The position numbers were made by a program, and so were the translations under genes. A model generated the notes under the pieces. It made no database searches and was not told where the DNA came from. It saw only the letters and a program-made list of their open reading frames with translations. DNA of 64,000 nt from CALAMC01 sp964459465 (GTDB lineage Bacteria; Zixibacteria; MSB-5A5; GN15; PGXB01), in assembly GCA_964459465.1 (NCBI GenBank), contig CAYWLR010000001.1:341284-405283 (forward strand), written 5' to 3'. This document shows, piece after piece, positions 8,985 to 17,554 of the stretch. Each line of letters begins with the position of its first letter. Positions within the stretch are counted from its first letter, which is position 1.

Positions 8985-10508
8985 CTATCCAAGCGATCCG
9001 ACAGCTTTTTCGACTTCTTCCAGTATTTCGCAGGATTTAACCAGTTGTTTCATCTTTGTGTGGTCGGGATACAACGGCCGGTCCACGTCGAGAAAATCAA
9101 CATGGCGGCGAACTACTTCGCGGGCTTTCTGCACGCCCGCACCGAATTTATATTCCCGTAAGTCCAGGGCCTGTGCCGCCGCCATTATTTCGATGCCCAG
9201 CACGCCATAGGCATTGTCCAGAATCTGAAAGTTCTTGATGGCTGTGTTCATGCCCATCGAAACGAAATCTTCCTGGTCGGCGGCGGCCGGGATGGATTGA
9301 ATCGAGGCCGGAGCCGAAAGAATCCGCTGTTCAACGATCAGGGCGTCGGCAGTATATTGTGACAACATTAAACCGGAAAACATGCCCGCGCCTTTTGTCA
9401 GAAACGGCGGCAGGCCGACCGACAACGCCGGGTTATTCAGGCGGTTCATGCGTCGTTCTGATAAAACACTGACCATAGTGATACACGCCCCGGCCATATC
9501 CAATGGGACCGCCACCGGCGACCCCTGAAAATTGGCCCCGGATAATTGCAGATTCTCATCAGGGAAGAAAATGGGATTGTCTCCGACGCCGTTGAGTTCT
9601 ATTTCGACCTGCGACCGGGCATAAGCCAGCGCGTCGTGGGCCGCCCCGATCACCTGCGGCGTGGAGCGCATGGAATAGGCATCCTGCACCTTGCAGGGAA
9701 CCCGTCCCTCGGCCAAATCCCCGCCGGCGACCAGTTTTCTTATTGCCGCCGCCGAACGGATCGCACCTTTGAAGCCCCGGACCTCATGTATTTTCGCATT
9801 GTACGGTTTCATGTTGGCTTTGAGCGCCTCCAGCGACATGGCCGTGCCGATTTCGGCCTGCTTGAGCCAGCGCTCGGCGTCGTATAAAAATAACGCACTC
9901 ATCGCGGTCAGGACATTGGAACCGTTGATGGTGGCCAGGCCGTCGCGCGCCTTGAGGCCCGGTATCGGTATTCCGGCACGGTTAAGAGCTTCTTTTCCTT
10001 CGAGCAGTTCACCGTTGTAGTAGGCATGTCCTTCGCCCATCATGAGAAGTGCAATCTGGGCCATGGGCGACAAGTCGCCGCAGGCGCCGACCGATCCTTT
10101 CTGGCAGACATACGGCGTCACGCCTTTATTGAGCATGTCCACCAGCGTCTGTGTGATTTCGAGGCGACAGCCCGATTGTCCGTGGGCATGGACGTTTATC
10201 CGTCCGGCCATGGCGCCCCGGACGTATTCAATCGGGGCCGGGTCGCCGATTCCGGCACTGTGATTATAAATAAGATATTTCTGGAATTCCTTAACCTGAT
10301 TGTCGTCGAGAACGACCTCCGAAAATTCTCCGATGCCGGTGTTGACGCCGTACATGATTTCATGGGCGACGATCTTTTTCTCAAGCATGGCGCGGCATTT
10401 GTTGATTTTGTCGATCGCCTCCGTCGCCAGTTCAACCTTTTCGCCGTGGCGGGCAATCTGCACCAGTTTTTCTATGGTCAGATTATGGCCGTTTAATACT
10501 ATGGTCAT
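8985..10508 (-). CDS. hutH: Histidine ammonia-lyase-like MIO enzyme with Ala-Cys-Gly in place of Ala-Ser-Gly
   Basis: 507 residues, the normal length for histidine ammonia-lyase, which removes ammonia from L-histidine to give urocanate. The MIO cofactor is made from an Ala-Ser-Gly triplet; here residues 142-144 read Ala-Cys-Gly inside GSVGACGDLSPMA (Cys codon at 10080-10082, complement). Other conserved blocks are present: YGVNTGIGEFS near residue 53, NGSNVLTAMSALF near 190, QDAYSMRSTPQVIG near 275 and EQEDFVS-like DQEDFVSMG near 410. A GAGGTGAT ribosome site precedes the ATG. No hutU, hutI or hutG lies nearby, so a role outside the histidine pathway, or on another aromatic amino acid, is possible. 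Confidence 0.88.
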   Translation of the reverse strand: MTIVLNGHNLTIEKLVQIARHGEKVELATEAIDKINKCRAMLEKKIVAHEIMYGVNTGIGEFSEVVLDDNQVKEFQKYLIYNHSAGIGDPAPIEYVRGAMAGRINVHAHGQSGCRLEITQTLVDMLNKGVTPYVCQKGSVGACGDLSPMAQIALLMMGEGHAYYNGELLEGKEALNRAGIPIPGLKARDGLATINGSNVLTAMSALFLYDAERWLKQAEIGTAMSLEALKANMKPYNAKIHEVRGFKGAIRSAAAIRKLVAGGDLAEGRVPCKVQDAYSMRSTPQVIGAAHDALAYARSQVEIELNGVGDNPIFFPDENLQLSGANFQGSPVAVPLDMAGACITMVSVLSERRMNRLNNPALSVGLPPFLTKGAGMFSGLMLSQYTADALIVEQRILSAPASIQSIPAAADQEDFVSMGMNTAIKNFQILDNAYGVLGIEIMAAAQALDLREYKFGAGVQKAREVVRRHVDFLDVDRPLYPDHTKMKQLVKSCEILEEVEKAVGSLG

Positions 10509-10732
10509 ACATCACCTCAAATTTACTGAACCGTTTGGTTCGATTAATATTTTGCGAATTTATAACAGGGGCGACTTTATGTGTCTTGAAGACCGGATGC
10601 ATTATCGGGCTGATACCGTGAATCCAGGGTCAGCGATTCGATGACCCGGCGACCGCGAAGCTCAATTTTACCGATCCTTTTTGACATGGCGCAAATATAT
10701 ATAATGACCGGGGTTTCTGTCAATTGCCAATA

Positions 10733-11632
10733 TCAGCCGCTTATGTAACCCCAGATATATCTTACGGCGATAAATAACAAGCAGGCGGTCAAAATTGCCT
10801 TGATAAGCCTTACGGGCATATATTTCTGGAGGGTTGCCCCCGTGTAAGTGCCGGCCAGCCCTCCAATACCGAAAGATAATCCCAGAAGCCAGTCGGGTGC
10901 AATGGCCAGATCCGGACGCGAATAAATCCGGGCCAACACGACATATATGATCACGCCAATTATGGAATTAATAAAGGTCCCGGCCAGAGCCACCCCGGAG
11001 ATGGCATAAACCGGCAGGCGAAAAAAGGCAACCATTATGGGAACCAGAAGCGCCCCGCCGCCGATACCATAAATCGCCCCGACTATGCCCATAAAAAAGC
11101 ATATCAGAAAGAACGTCACGGTCGGGACGCCGTAATGTTTTCCATCAAAATTGAAACTTATGTGGCGCGACGAAATGGAGGCATCACACACGGTCAGGCC
11201 TTTTAATTTATTGCCGGCTTGTTTTTCGCCCGAGGACTCAAATACTCCCAACCCAAGCCGTCCGCCGATATATATCAAAACCAGACCGACAAAAAATTTG
11301 AACGCCGTCGGGTCCGGCAGGTATTTAACGCGGATGATGGCCCCGAGTATATTGCCCGGAAGCGCCCCCAGAACCGACGCCCATAACAGCGGCCAGAGCA
11401 TGCGCTTTTCGCGATAGTAACGATATACGCCTCCCGGAATGGCCACGATATTAAAAAACAGGTTGGTCGGAGTCACCGCCGGGCCGACAAAACCCAGAAC
11501 GCTGACCTGAAAAGGAAGAAGTAGAAAGGCTCCGGATAGCCCGCCGGTGGACGTTAGTGTGGAAATAACAAAGGCTACTATGACCGGCAGCCACCACCAG
11601 GTTTCGATGCCGCTTATCGGAAATTCTATCAT
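10733..11632 (-). CDS. TauE/SafE family anion permease
   Basis: 299-residue integral membrane protein with about eight hydrophobic segments in two similar halves. The first half has GPAVTPTNLFFNIVAIPGG and the second has GIGGGALLVPIM and GVALAGTFINS, the repeated signature of the TauE/SafE (DUF81) family that exports sulfite, sulfoacetate or similar anions. A hydrophilic loop at ~130-170 separates the halves, longer than in small family members. A promoter-like sequence lies directly before the ATG (11640-11668). The substrate cannot be predicted from the context. Confidence 0.88.
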   Translation of the reverse strand: MIEFPISGIETWWWLPVIVAFVISTLTSTGGLSGAFLLLPFQVSVLGFVGPAVTPTNLFFNIVAIPGGVYRYYREKRMLWPLLWASVLGALPGNILGAIIRVKYLPDPTAFKFFVGLVLIYIGGRLGLGVFESSGEKQAGNKLKGLTVCDASISSRHISFNFDGKHYGVPTVTFFLICFFMGIVGAIYGIGGGALLVPIMVAFFRLPVYAISGVALAGTFINSIIGVIIYVVLARIYSRPDLAIAPDWLLGLSFGIGGLAGTYTGATLQKYMPVRLIKAILTACLLFIAVRYIWGYISG

Positions 11633-11639
11633 GGGACAT

Positions 11640-11668
11640 AATTTATTAATTGGATTCGGCCCTGTCCA
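11640..11668 (-). promoter_or_regulatory. Candidate leaderless promoter for the TauE/SafE gene
   Basis: On the minus strand TGGACA, a 17-nt spacer and TAAATT are followed after 7 nt by the ATG at 11632. Transcription would start at or next to the start codon, and there is no ribosome site. Confidence 0.4.
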
Positions 11669-11717
11669 TTGTTAAATAATAAATCGTAAATCACAAACCG
11701 AATAAGGATGCGACCGC

Positions 11718-12200
11718 ATGGCAAAACTTGAAACTATCTATGAATTTCTGGCGCAACGAAGAATCGCGCTGGTGGGGCTGTCACAAAATCCCAAGCACTT
11801 CAGCCGCGCGCTTTTCCGCGAACTTATTGAGCGTAAATATCACGTTTGCCCGGTCAATCCGCTGGCGGATAATATAGATGGTTTCCCCTGTCATAAGAAT
11901 ATCGAAGATGTCATGCGTACCGATTATGGCGAATTCCCGGTCGGCGGGGCATTGATAATGACCTCCCCGGAAAAATACCCCGATCTTGTGGAGCAGTGTA
12001 TCAAGGCGGGAGTCAAACGAATCTGGCTTTTTGGAGTTTCCGGCAATGATAAGAAATATCCCGAGCTGTCTGTCATGTGCAAAAAAAATGACGTCACGCT
12101 GATAGTCGATTTGTGCCCCTTCATGTTTCTGCCGCAAACCGGCTTTATTCACCGTCTGCACGGCGGACTGCTCAAGTTGTTCGGAAAATTCCCCCAATAA
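11718..12200 (+). CDS. CoA-binding domain protein
   Basis: 160-residue single-domain protein of the CoA_binding_2 (YccU-like) family. It shows the Rossmann start RRIALVGLSQNPKHFSR at residues ~13-29, then VCPVNPLADNIDGFPCHKNIEDV and a C-terminal VDLCPFMFL segment. The family resembles the N-terminal domain of succinyl-CoA ligase and binds CoA, but its cellular role is unknown. It is a lone gene between the divergent TauE gene and the convergent PEP-CTERM gene. Confidence 0.87.
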   Translation: MAKLETIYEFLAQRRIALVGLSQNPKHFSRALFRELIERKYHVCPVNPLADNIDGFPCHKNIEDVMRTDYGEFPVGGALIMTSPEKYPDLVEQCIKAGVKRIWLFGVSGNDKKYPELSVMCKKNDVTLIVDLCPFMFLPQTGFIHRLHGGLLKLFGKFPQ

Positions 12201-12236
12201 AAAACCGCCGCGTCATGAGGGGTCGACCGCGGCGGC
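12201..12236 (-). terminator. Terminator of the PEP-CTERM gene
   Basis: Read on the minus strand, an 8-bp GC stem (CCGCCGCG / CGCGGCGG, arms at 12228-12235 and 12205-12212) is followed by TTTTTTATT. The T-run is on the minus side only, so it mainly serves the gene ending at 12260. Confidence 0.8.
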
Positions 12237-12259
12237 TCTATCAGTCAAACAAGTAGAAA

Positions 12260-12859
12260 CTATTTCTTACGACGGAGCAATCCCATGCCGAGCATGCCCA
12301 ATCCAAATAGGGCGACGGTAGCCGGCTCCGGAATGGCACCGCCCGAATTATAATCAATCATCAGTACAGCATTGTCAATGCGCAACAAACATTCACCCGC
12401 GAATATCGTCACATCCAGAATCCCGTCATTCCAGAACCCGGGGGTTTCGATATTGGTCAGGTTGAACATGGAGTTGTCCAGGAAATGTCGATTAAGCGGA
12501 TCCCAGTCGAAGACACCACCGATAGCGATTTCGTTATTGTCGGTGTCAATCATGGCACCGTCGATCCAGAGACGGGCGCGGGTGATAACATCCGGGGGAA
12601 CGCTCAATCCGTCCGGGAGAGTATGACCCCAGCTAAGTTCATGATCGTAACCATAACCCGTTCCGATATAGGCTCCGGGAGCCGCACCGAAAAAGGTTTC
12701 ATGGCTGAAATGAACCCATGAAGCATAATCATAAGTGTGAAAATCGGCCAATGAGAAGAAGTTTGTATAAACATTCTCCGTCATCATTGGACTGGCCATC
12801 AATGCGGACGGGATAAGAAGCACCGCCGCAAATACCAGCATCAAGATGGCTTTTTTCAT
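12260..12859 (-). CDS. Secreted PEP-CTERM sorting-domain protein
   Basis: 199 residues. An N-terminal signal peptide (KKAILMLVFAAVLLIPSA, cleavage near ALMASP) is followed by ~150 residues rich in aromatic and acidic residues with no recognised domain. The C-terminus is a textbook PEP-CTERM signal: IPEPATVALFGLGML then GLLRRKK. Such proteins are recognised by exosortase, cleaved at the PEP motif and delivered to the exterior, often with extracellular polysaccharide. No exosortase gene is in the window. A ribosome site (AAGGAGCTC) precedes the ATG and a terminator follows the stop. The function of the mature part is unknown. Confidence 0.88.
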   Translation of the reverse strand: MKKAILMLVFAAVLLIPSALMASPMMTENVYTNFFSLADFHTYDYASWVHFSHETFFGAAPGAYIGTGYGYDHELSWGHTLPDGLSVPPDVITRARLWIDGAMIDTDNNEIAIGGVFDWDPLNRHFLDNSMFNLTNIETPGFWNDGILDVTIFAGECLLRIDNAVLMIDYNSGGAIPEPATVALFGLGMLGMGLLRRKK

Positions 12860-13112
12860 AAGAGCTCCTTAATTAGGATAAATTTAATATTATTTTCGGC
12901 AACAAACTAATCAACAATATAGATTATGCAAAACCAATGCCGATACTGTAAATGCTTGTGATACAATGGGATAAAAAATGACTATATGAGTAAACATGAA
13001 TTTTTCTGTTCAAATAATGCACAGCCTTGCAAACCTATGATGAAGATTGCATTACTATATGATAATATAAGAAGTCTCTGTTTTTCAAAACAATAAGATA
13101 AAAAGGTATTAA

Positions 13113-13979
13113 TCAGGGTTTTGATCGCCGCAAAACCAGATAAATACCTCCAAGAATCAATGCCCCGCCGATTATAGTAGACAATTCGGGAATCTCATTG
13201 AATATAATTATGGCCAGAATAGTCGCGCCGATCGGCTCACCCAGCGTTATGGTCGAGACTTTATAAGTCGGGACATATTTTAAAAGCCAGTTATAAAGTG
13301 AATGCCCCATTAGCATCGGCACCAGCGCCAAAAGCCCAAAATAAAGCCAGGTTTTGGCCGGGAAATCGACCAGATTGTCGCCATTGGCCAAAGCCGCAGT
13401 GAGTATAACTACCGCCGCCACTGAATAAACCGGGGTGATATAGCAGATATTGTCAATTTTTCCGCGGAGACTTCGCCCGATAACAAAGTAAATGGCGACA
13501 AAGACCGCTCCCGCCAATGCCAGAATGTTGCCATAAAGTTGTTTCCTTCCCAGTTCAATATCCCCCCCGGATATCGCCGCGACCCCGATTATGGCAATCA
13601 GAATACCGGCAAATGCCCTTTTTTGAGGTCTTTGTTTATGCACGAGATAATCTAAAATCAGCACGAATATCGGTGATGTTGCCACCAGCATGACCGAATT
13701 GGATATGGTTGTATGATACAGAGATGTAATCCAGGTGATGAAATGAAAGGCGAGCATAACTCCCGAAAAAAGCAGGAAATATTTTTCGCGACGATTAAGA
13801 TTTGCCAATTGACGGCTTTTGGGCATAAATGGAATTATGAGTACCATTGATGCGATAGCCATGCGAAAATAGGCATTGGCCAGCGGACCGGCCCCGGACA
13901 GTTTAATGAATATGGCCGCCCAGGAAACGGCAAACGTCGCGAAAATAAGTGTTAGATATAAAGTTCTTTGTCGTACCAT
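13113..13979 (-). CDS. EamA/DMT family transporter
   Basis: 288 residues with ten hydrophobic helices formed by two EamA repeats (~8-135 and ~150-285). Typical motifs are FAVSWAAIFIKLSG at the start, YHTTISNSVMLVATSPIFV in the first repeat, and TITLGEPIGATILAIIIFNE in the second. The drug/metabolite transporter superfamily exports amino acids, nucleotides or other metabolites; the substrate is not predictable. It is transcribed divergently from a second EamA gene 85 nt away, which suggests an old duplication with shared control. Confidence 0.88.
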   Translation of the reverse strand: MVRQRTLYLTLIFATFAVSWAAIFIKLSGAGPLANAYFRMAIASMVLIIPFMPKSRQLANLNRREKYFLLFSGVMLAFHFITWITSLYHTTISNSVMLVATSPIFVLILDYLVHKQRPQKRAFAGILIAIIGVAAISGGDIELGRKQLYGNILALAGAVFVAIYFVIGRSLRGKIDNICYITPVYSVAAVVILTAALANGDNLVDFPAKTWLYFGLLALVPMLMGHSLYNWLLKYVPTYKVSTITLGEPIGATILAIIIFNEIPELSTIIGGALILGGIYLVLRRSKP

Positions 13980-14063
13980 AAGTCAAATCCCGTATATTGC
14001 CTGTCCAATATAGAAAACGGTATAATGCTTGTCGATAAGATAAAATTTGGCGGATAATAATAT

Positions 14064-14939
14064 ATGGCCGATATAAAACTTTTGCTGGTCGTGATATTAT
14101 GGGGCGCCTCGTTTGTTCTGGCGAAAATAGTCCTCGAATATTTCACGCCGGTCGAAACGCTGGCCGCCCGGCTGGTGCTCGCCATAATCGTTCTGGAAAT
14201 AATCACGTCGGCCAAGAAAATCCGAATTGAATATAGCCGGTCCGATTTGCCTGTTTTGCTTTTGGCATCGGTCGTGTTGTCCGTTCATTTTTTTATACAG
14301 ATAACCGGTTTAAACTACACCAGCGCCACCAATACCGGCTGGCTGATAGCCACCGCGCCCATTTTTATCGCGGCGGCATCGTACTTATTTTTAAAAGAAA
14401 GGCTCCAGCCACTGCAGATACTGGGAATAATGGTCGCCACGGTCGGCGTTGTCCTGCTGGTTTCGAAAGGCCGTCCGGGGCAACTGGATTGGCTCAAATC
14501 GGTCGGGGACTGGTTAATCCTCATCAGCGGCATTACCTGGACCATCTATACTATTGCCACGCTTAATATCAGCCGGCGCATGAACCCCGTCGGCATGATT
14601 TTATTCCTGTTGATCCTGCCAACCATCGGTTTTTCTGCTTACGTTCTGGCGACAAGTGATCTGGCCAAATTCATGTCCATCCCACCCAAAATCCTGATTG
14701 CCATTCTGACTTATGGAATTTTAACCATGGGCGTCGGCCACTGGCTCTGGCTGGAGGGCCTGTCTCAAAAGGGCGCCGCCAAGGCGGGGGCGTTTATTTA
14801 TCTGGAGCCGATTGTGACCACCCTTACGGCGCTGGTTTTAATAGGCGAAAAACTGACGCTATTAAGTTATATCGGGGGCTTTCTGATCATCGGCGGCGTG
14901 GTTTTGGTCGAACAACGCCTGAAATTATTCCGACAATAA
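14064..14939 (+). CDS. EamA/DMT family transporter
   Basis: 291 residues, ten predicted membrane helices in two EamA repeats. Signatures include LLLVVILWGASFVLAKIVLE, NYTSATNTGWLIATAPIFIA in repeat one, and AFIYLEPIVTTLTALVLIGE in repeat two. Like its divergent neighbour it is a drug/metabolite exporter of unknown substrate; the two proteins differ clearly and are not recent copies. The intergenic region contains TTGCCT-18 nt-TATAAT (TATAAT at 14020-14025), a plausible promoter. No clear ribosome site precedes the ATG. Confidence 0.88.
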   Translation: MADIKLLLVVILWGASFVLAKIVLEYFTPVETLAARLVLAIIVLEIITSAKKIRIEYSRSDLPVLLLASVVLSVHFFIQITGLNYTSATNTGWLIATAPIFIAAASYLFLKERLQPLQILGIMVATVGVVLLVSKGRPGQLDWLKSVGDWLILISGITWTIYTIATLNISRRMNPVGMILFLLILPTIGFSAYVLATSDLAKFMSIPPKILIAILTYGILTMGVGHWLWLEGLSQKGAAKAGAFIYLEPIVTTLTALVLIGEKLTLLSYIGGFLIIGGVVLVEQRLKLFRQ

Positions 14940-15007
14940 TCCTTGCGGTACTTTTTTCATTTGTATAGAATATTTTTACAATATCCAATAAAAAGGAGTA
15001 TTCGAAA

Positions 15008-16546
15008 ATGAGAAAAACATTCATCGCATTTATCACCATGATTATTGTACTCACGGTCAGGCTATCAGCCCAGGAATACCCGCTTATGGATGAGTACAAT
15101 ATGAAATTTGATTCCATGAAAACTGTCGAATCGGAAGTTTTCGCTCCGGCCACATATACCAAGGCCGCCAATGAATTCAAAGAAGCCCAAAGAGCCATCG
15201 AACTTAAAAAGACCACGGAAAGCATCAACCGCCTTCTGCAAAACTCCATCGAGTACGCTGAAAACGCCCTCAAGGCCACCGAAGTGGCTCGCCTGGCCTT
15301 AGTCGAGTATCTTGAACCGCGGCAGAAGGCTATCGACGCCAAAGCCCGCGCTCTGGCGGCCAAAGAGTATGTCGACGCCGAACTTCAATTCGTCAAAGCC
15401 ACCGGCAAAGTGGAATCCGGTGATGTCAAAGGCGGCATCAATGAAGCCCAGAAATCGGTGGCGCTGTTCGACAAAGCCGAACTAACAGCCATCAAGGTCG
15501 ATATCATGGGTACCGCTGATTCATTGATTACAAGGGCCACAACCGGCGATGCCAAAAAATACGCCCTGGCGACTTTCGATAAGGCCGTCAAAGCCCGCGC
15601 CAAAACCGATTCGATACTGACCCTTAATCGCTATGAAAGAAAAGAATCTGTCTCTCAAGCTCAATTGGCCGAATATGAGGCGCGGCATGCGTCGAATATC
15701 GCGCAGATGGTTCGCTCGCTGGAACGCAACGACCAGGCCTGGGAAAAATTAATTCTTGTTTATGAAATTCAGATGCAGCGGGCCGCCGATGAATTCCAGA
15801 TAGGGATTCTGCCTTTCGATGACGGTCCCGGCAAAGCCGCCGACAGCCTGGTTAATCTGGTCAGGGCCATGCGCAACGTGATGGATCAGGCGCATGGCGA
15901 CATGACCGCCGCGACCGAGGATTTAACCGCCGCGCTGACGGCGATGGGTGTAACGACTTTAACCAAAAATTTCACCGAGCGGGCCAGGACGGTCAGGAAC
16001 GCTGTCGATAAAACCGTCGCCGATAAAAGAGAACTGACGGAACAACTGGATGCTTGCCGCCATGAATTGAACAGCCTGGGGATAGCCCACGAAGTGATGG
16101 CCGGGGAACTGGAAGGGCGCCGGGACCAGGAAGCCAGATTCCAAAGTGCCCAGGCGTTGATTATGCCATCCGATGGGGAAGTGCTGTACAACGCCACCAA
16201 TGACATCGTCCTGCGTCTGCCGGGTTTGTCATTTGCCGTCGGTTCCAGCGATATCAAAGATGAACATACGCCTCTGCTGGAAAAAATAAAAACCATCCTG
16301 GAAATGTTTCCCGAATCCAAAATCATGGTCGAGGGACACACCGATGACACCGGCGATCCTAATACCAACATGCGCCTGTCGGAAAAGCGGGCGTTTTCGG
16401 TCATGCAGTACTTGCGGCAATCGATGGGTATTTCGGTCGACCGCATTCAGTCGGTCGGTTACGGTTCCGATCGGCCGGTGGCCTCGAACAAAACATCCGA
16501 TGGCCGCGCCAAAAACCGTCGTATCGATATAATCATCATGCGCTAA
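15008..16546 (+). CDS. OmpA family outer-membrane/peptidoglycan-associated protein
   Basis: 512 residues. A signal peptide (residues 1-21, ending LSAQ) is followed by a long helical, alanine- and lysine-rich region (~30-390), first with DUF4398-like repeats (AANEFKEAQRAIELKK) and then coiled coil. The C-terminal OmpA domain (~395-512) has MVEGHTDDTGDPNTNMRLS and the NRRIDIIIM ending, which bind diaminopimelate peptidoglycan. The protein probably anchors the outer membrane to the cell wall through a long periplasmic stalk. A clear AAAAGGAG site precedes the ATG and a hairpin terminator follows. It is monocistronic. Confidence 0.9.
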   Translation: MRKTFIAFITMIIVLTVRLSAQEYPLMDEYNMKFDSMKTVESEVFAPATYTKAANEFKEAQRAIELKKTTESINRLLQNSIEYAENALKATEVARLALVEYLEPRQKAIDAKARALAAKEYVDAELQFVKATGKVESGDVKGGINEAQKSVALFDKAELTAIKVDIMGTADSLITRATTGDAKKYALATFDKAVKARAKTDSILTLNRYERKESVSQAQLAEYEARHASNIAQMVRSLERNDQAWEKLILVYEIQMQRAADEFQIGILPFDDGPGKAADSLVNLVRAMRNVMDQAHGDMTAATEDLTAALTAMGVTTLTKNFTERARTVRNAVDKTVADKRELTEQLDACRHELNSLGIAHEVMAGELEGRRDQEARFQSAQALIMPSDGEVLYNATNDIVLRLPGLSFAVGSSDIKDEHTPLLEKIKTILEMFPESKIMVEGHTDDTGDPNTNMRLSEKRAFSVMQYLRQSMGISVDRIQSVGYGSDRPVASNKTSDGRAKNRRIDIIIMR

Positions 16547-16571
16547 ACAAGACCTCAATAGTCCTCATTAT

Positions 16572-16610
16572 GCCCGATTTGTTCACCATCAGGCAAATCG
16601 GGCTTGCTTT
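16572..16610 (+). terminator. Terminator after the OmpA-family gene
   Basis: A perfect 10-bp stem GCCCGATTTG / CAAATCGGGC with a 12-nt loop is followed by TTGCTTT. It lies 25 nt after the stop codon. Confidence 0.8.
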
Positions 16611-16698
16611 ATATGATGGCTTTTTATAACTTGATTTCGGGCTTAATGCAAATACGTGCTTTGTCTTTATAATCAACACTACGGAAGGGAGGCTTAAT

Positions 16699-17415
16699 AT
16701 GTCCGAACCGGAAGTCGGATGTGCTCGTCCGACCGGGGCCGTGGTTGGCCAGTCGCCGCCCAAGGGGGGCGATCAATCCAAATCATCTGAAAAAACGACG
16801 GAGGAAACCATGGTACAAGTGCGTGTGGGCGGGAAGGCCCCCGATTTTCAGGCCCCCGCTTATTTCAAGGGAAAATTCACCAATGTAAAATTGTCCGATT
16901 ACCTGGGTAAATGGGTGCTGGTTTGCTTTTATCCGGGTGATTTCACCTTCGTTTGACCCACCGAATTGTCGGCGGTCGCCGGCAAATTCGATGAGCTCCA
17001 GAAGCTCGGCGTCGAGGTCATGTCGATCAGCGTCGATAGTACCTTCGTCCACAAAATCTGGGATGAAGAAGAACTCTCCAAAATGACTAAAGATGGTATC
17101 CCGTGGCCGATGGTAGCCGACGGTTCCGGGGCCATTGGCAAAGTCTATGGGGTGTACGATGAAAACAGCGGCGTCAACATCCGCGGGCGGTTTATCATCG
17201 ACCCCGATGGTATCGTGCAGGCGATGGAAGTGATGACGCCGCCGGTGGGACGTAAAATAGCGGAAACCATCAGGCAGGTGCACGCCTTCCAGCACGTCCG
17301 CAAGATGAAAGGCACGGAGGCCTGTCCGGCCGGATGGGAACCGGGCAAACCGACTTTGAAACCCGGCCCCGACCTGGTCGGTAAAGTCTGGAAAGTCTGG
17401 AAATCGGACGAATAA
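16699..17415 (+). CDS. Selenocysteine-containing AhpC/Prx1-type peroxiredoxin (UGA at the peroxidatic site)
   Basis: 238 residues if the in-frame TGA at 16954-16956 is read as selenocysteine (residue 86). The flanking residues read FYPGDFTFV-U-PTELSA, and in AhpC/Prx1 proteins this exact position is the peroxidatic cysteine. Homology continues uninterrupted in the same frame after the TGA, to the resolving cysteine Cys209 in EACPAGWEPG. So it is a typical 2-Cys peroxiredoxin with Sec replacing the peroxidatic Cys, reducing H2O2 and organic peroxides. A hairpin meeting the bacterial SECIS rules starts 5 nt after the TGA. Two starts have good ribosome sites: ATG 16699 (GGGAGG) and ATG 16810 (GGAGG); the first adds a 37-residue extension containing VGCARPTGAVVGQ, the second gives the usual AhpC length with Sec at 49. 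A terminator follows. selABCD and tRNA-Sec are not in the window. Confidence 0.9.
16962..16990 (+). promoter_or_regulatory. Bacterial SECIS element
   Basis: Twelve paired positions (16962-16973 with 16978-16990, one bulged A on the 3' arm, one G-U pair) enclose the apical loop GGUC. The loop begins 17 nt after the UGA and opens with GG. Known bacterial SECIS elements have their loop 16-37 nt from the UGA and a G in the first two loop positions, so SelB recognition is plausible. Confidence 0.85.
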
Positions 17416-17431
17416 TTGGCTTGTATTAAAT

Positions 17432-17480
17432 GACCGGCAGACGCCCTGCTTTGAAGGGTCTGCCGGTCGTTTTTTATTTT
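17432..17480 (+). terminator. Terminator after the peroxiredoxin gene
   Basis: A 14-bp stem (GACCGGCAGAC...GTCTGCCGGTC, one bulged G) is followed by GTTTTTTATTTT. A related hairpin with a longer loop recurs at 38069-38115. Confidence 0.88.
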
Positions 17481-17492
17481 GCATGAATATCC

Positions 17493-17527
17493 GTTGTGAT
17501 CGGCGGGTTCTCAAACCCGCCGCCAAC
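17493..17527 (+). repeat. Dispersed palindromic repeat, family A
   Basis: Carries the core GATCGGCGGGTTCTCAAACC followed by CGCCGCCAAC, a short palindrome centred on GGCGGGT/ACCCGCC. Copies also lie at 40747-40780, 48946-48980, 53234-53268 and 63614-63645, always between genes. Confidence 0.85.
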
Positions 17528-17554
17528 CATCGACGAAAAACCTGCGGCAATCCG

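Noticed and set aside
16699..16956. Reading the TGA at 16954 as a true stop giving a short protein and a separate downstream gene
   Set aside because: The frame continues without change, homology spans the TGA, the position is the catalytic Cys, and a SECIS-like hairpin follows.
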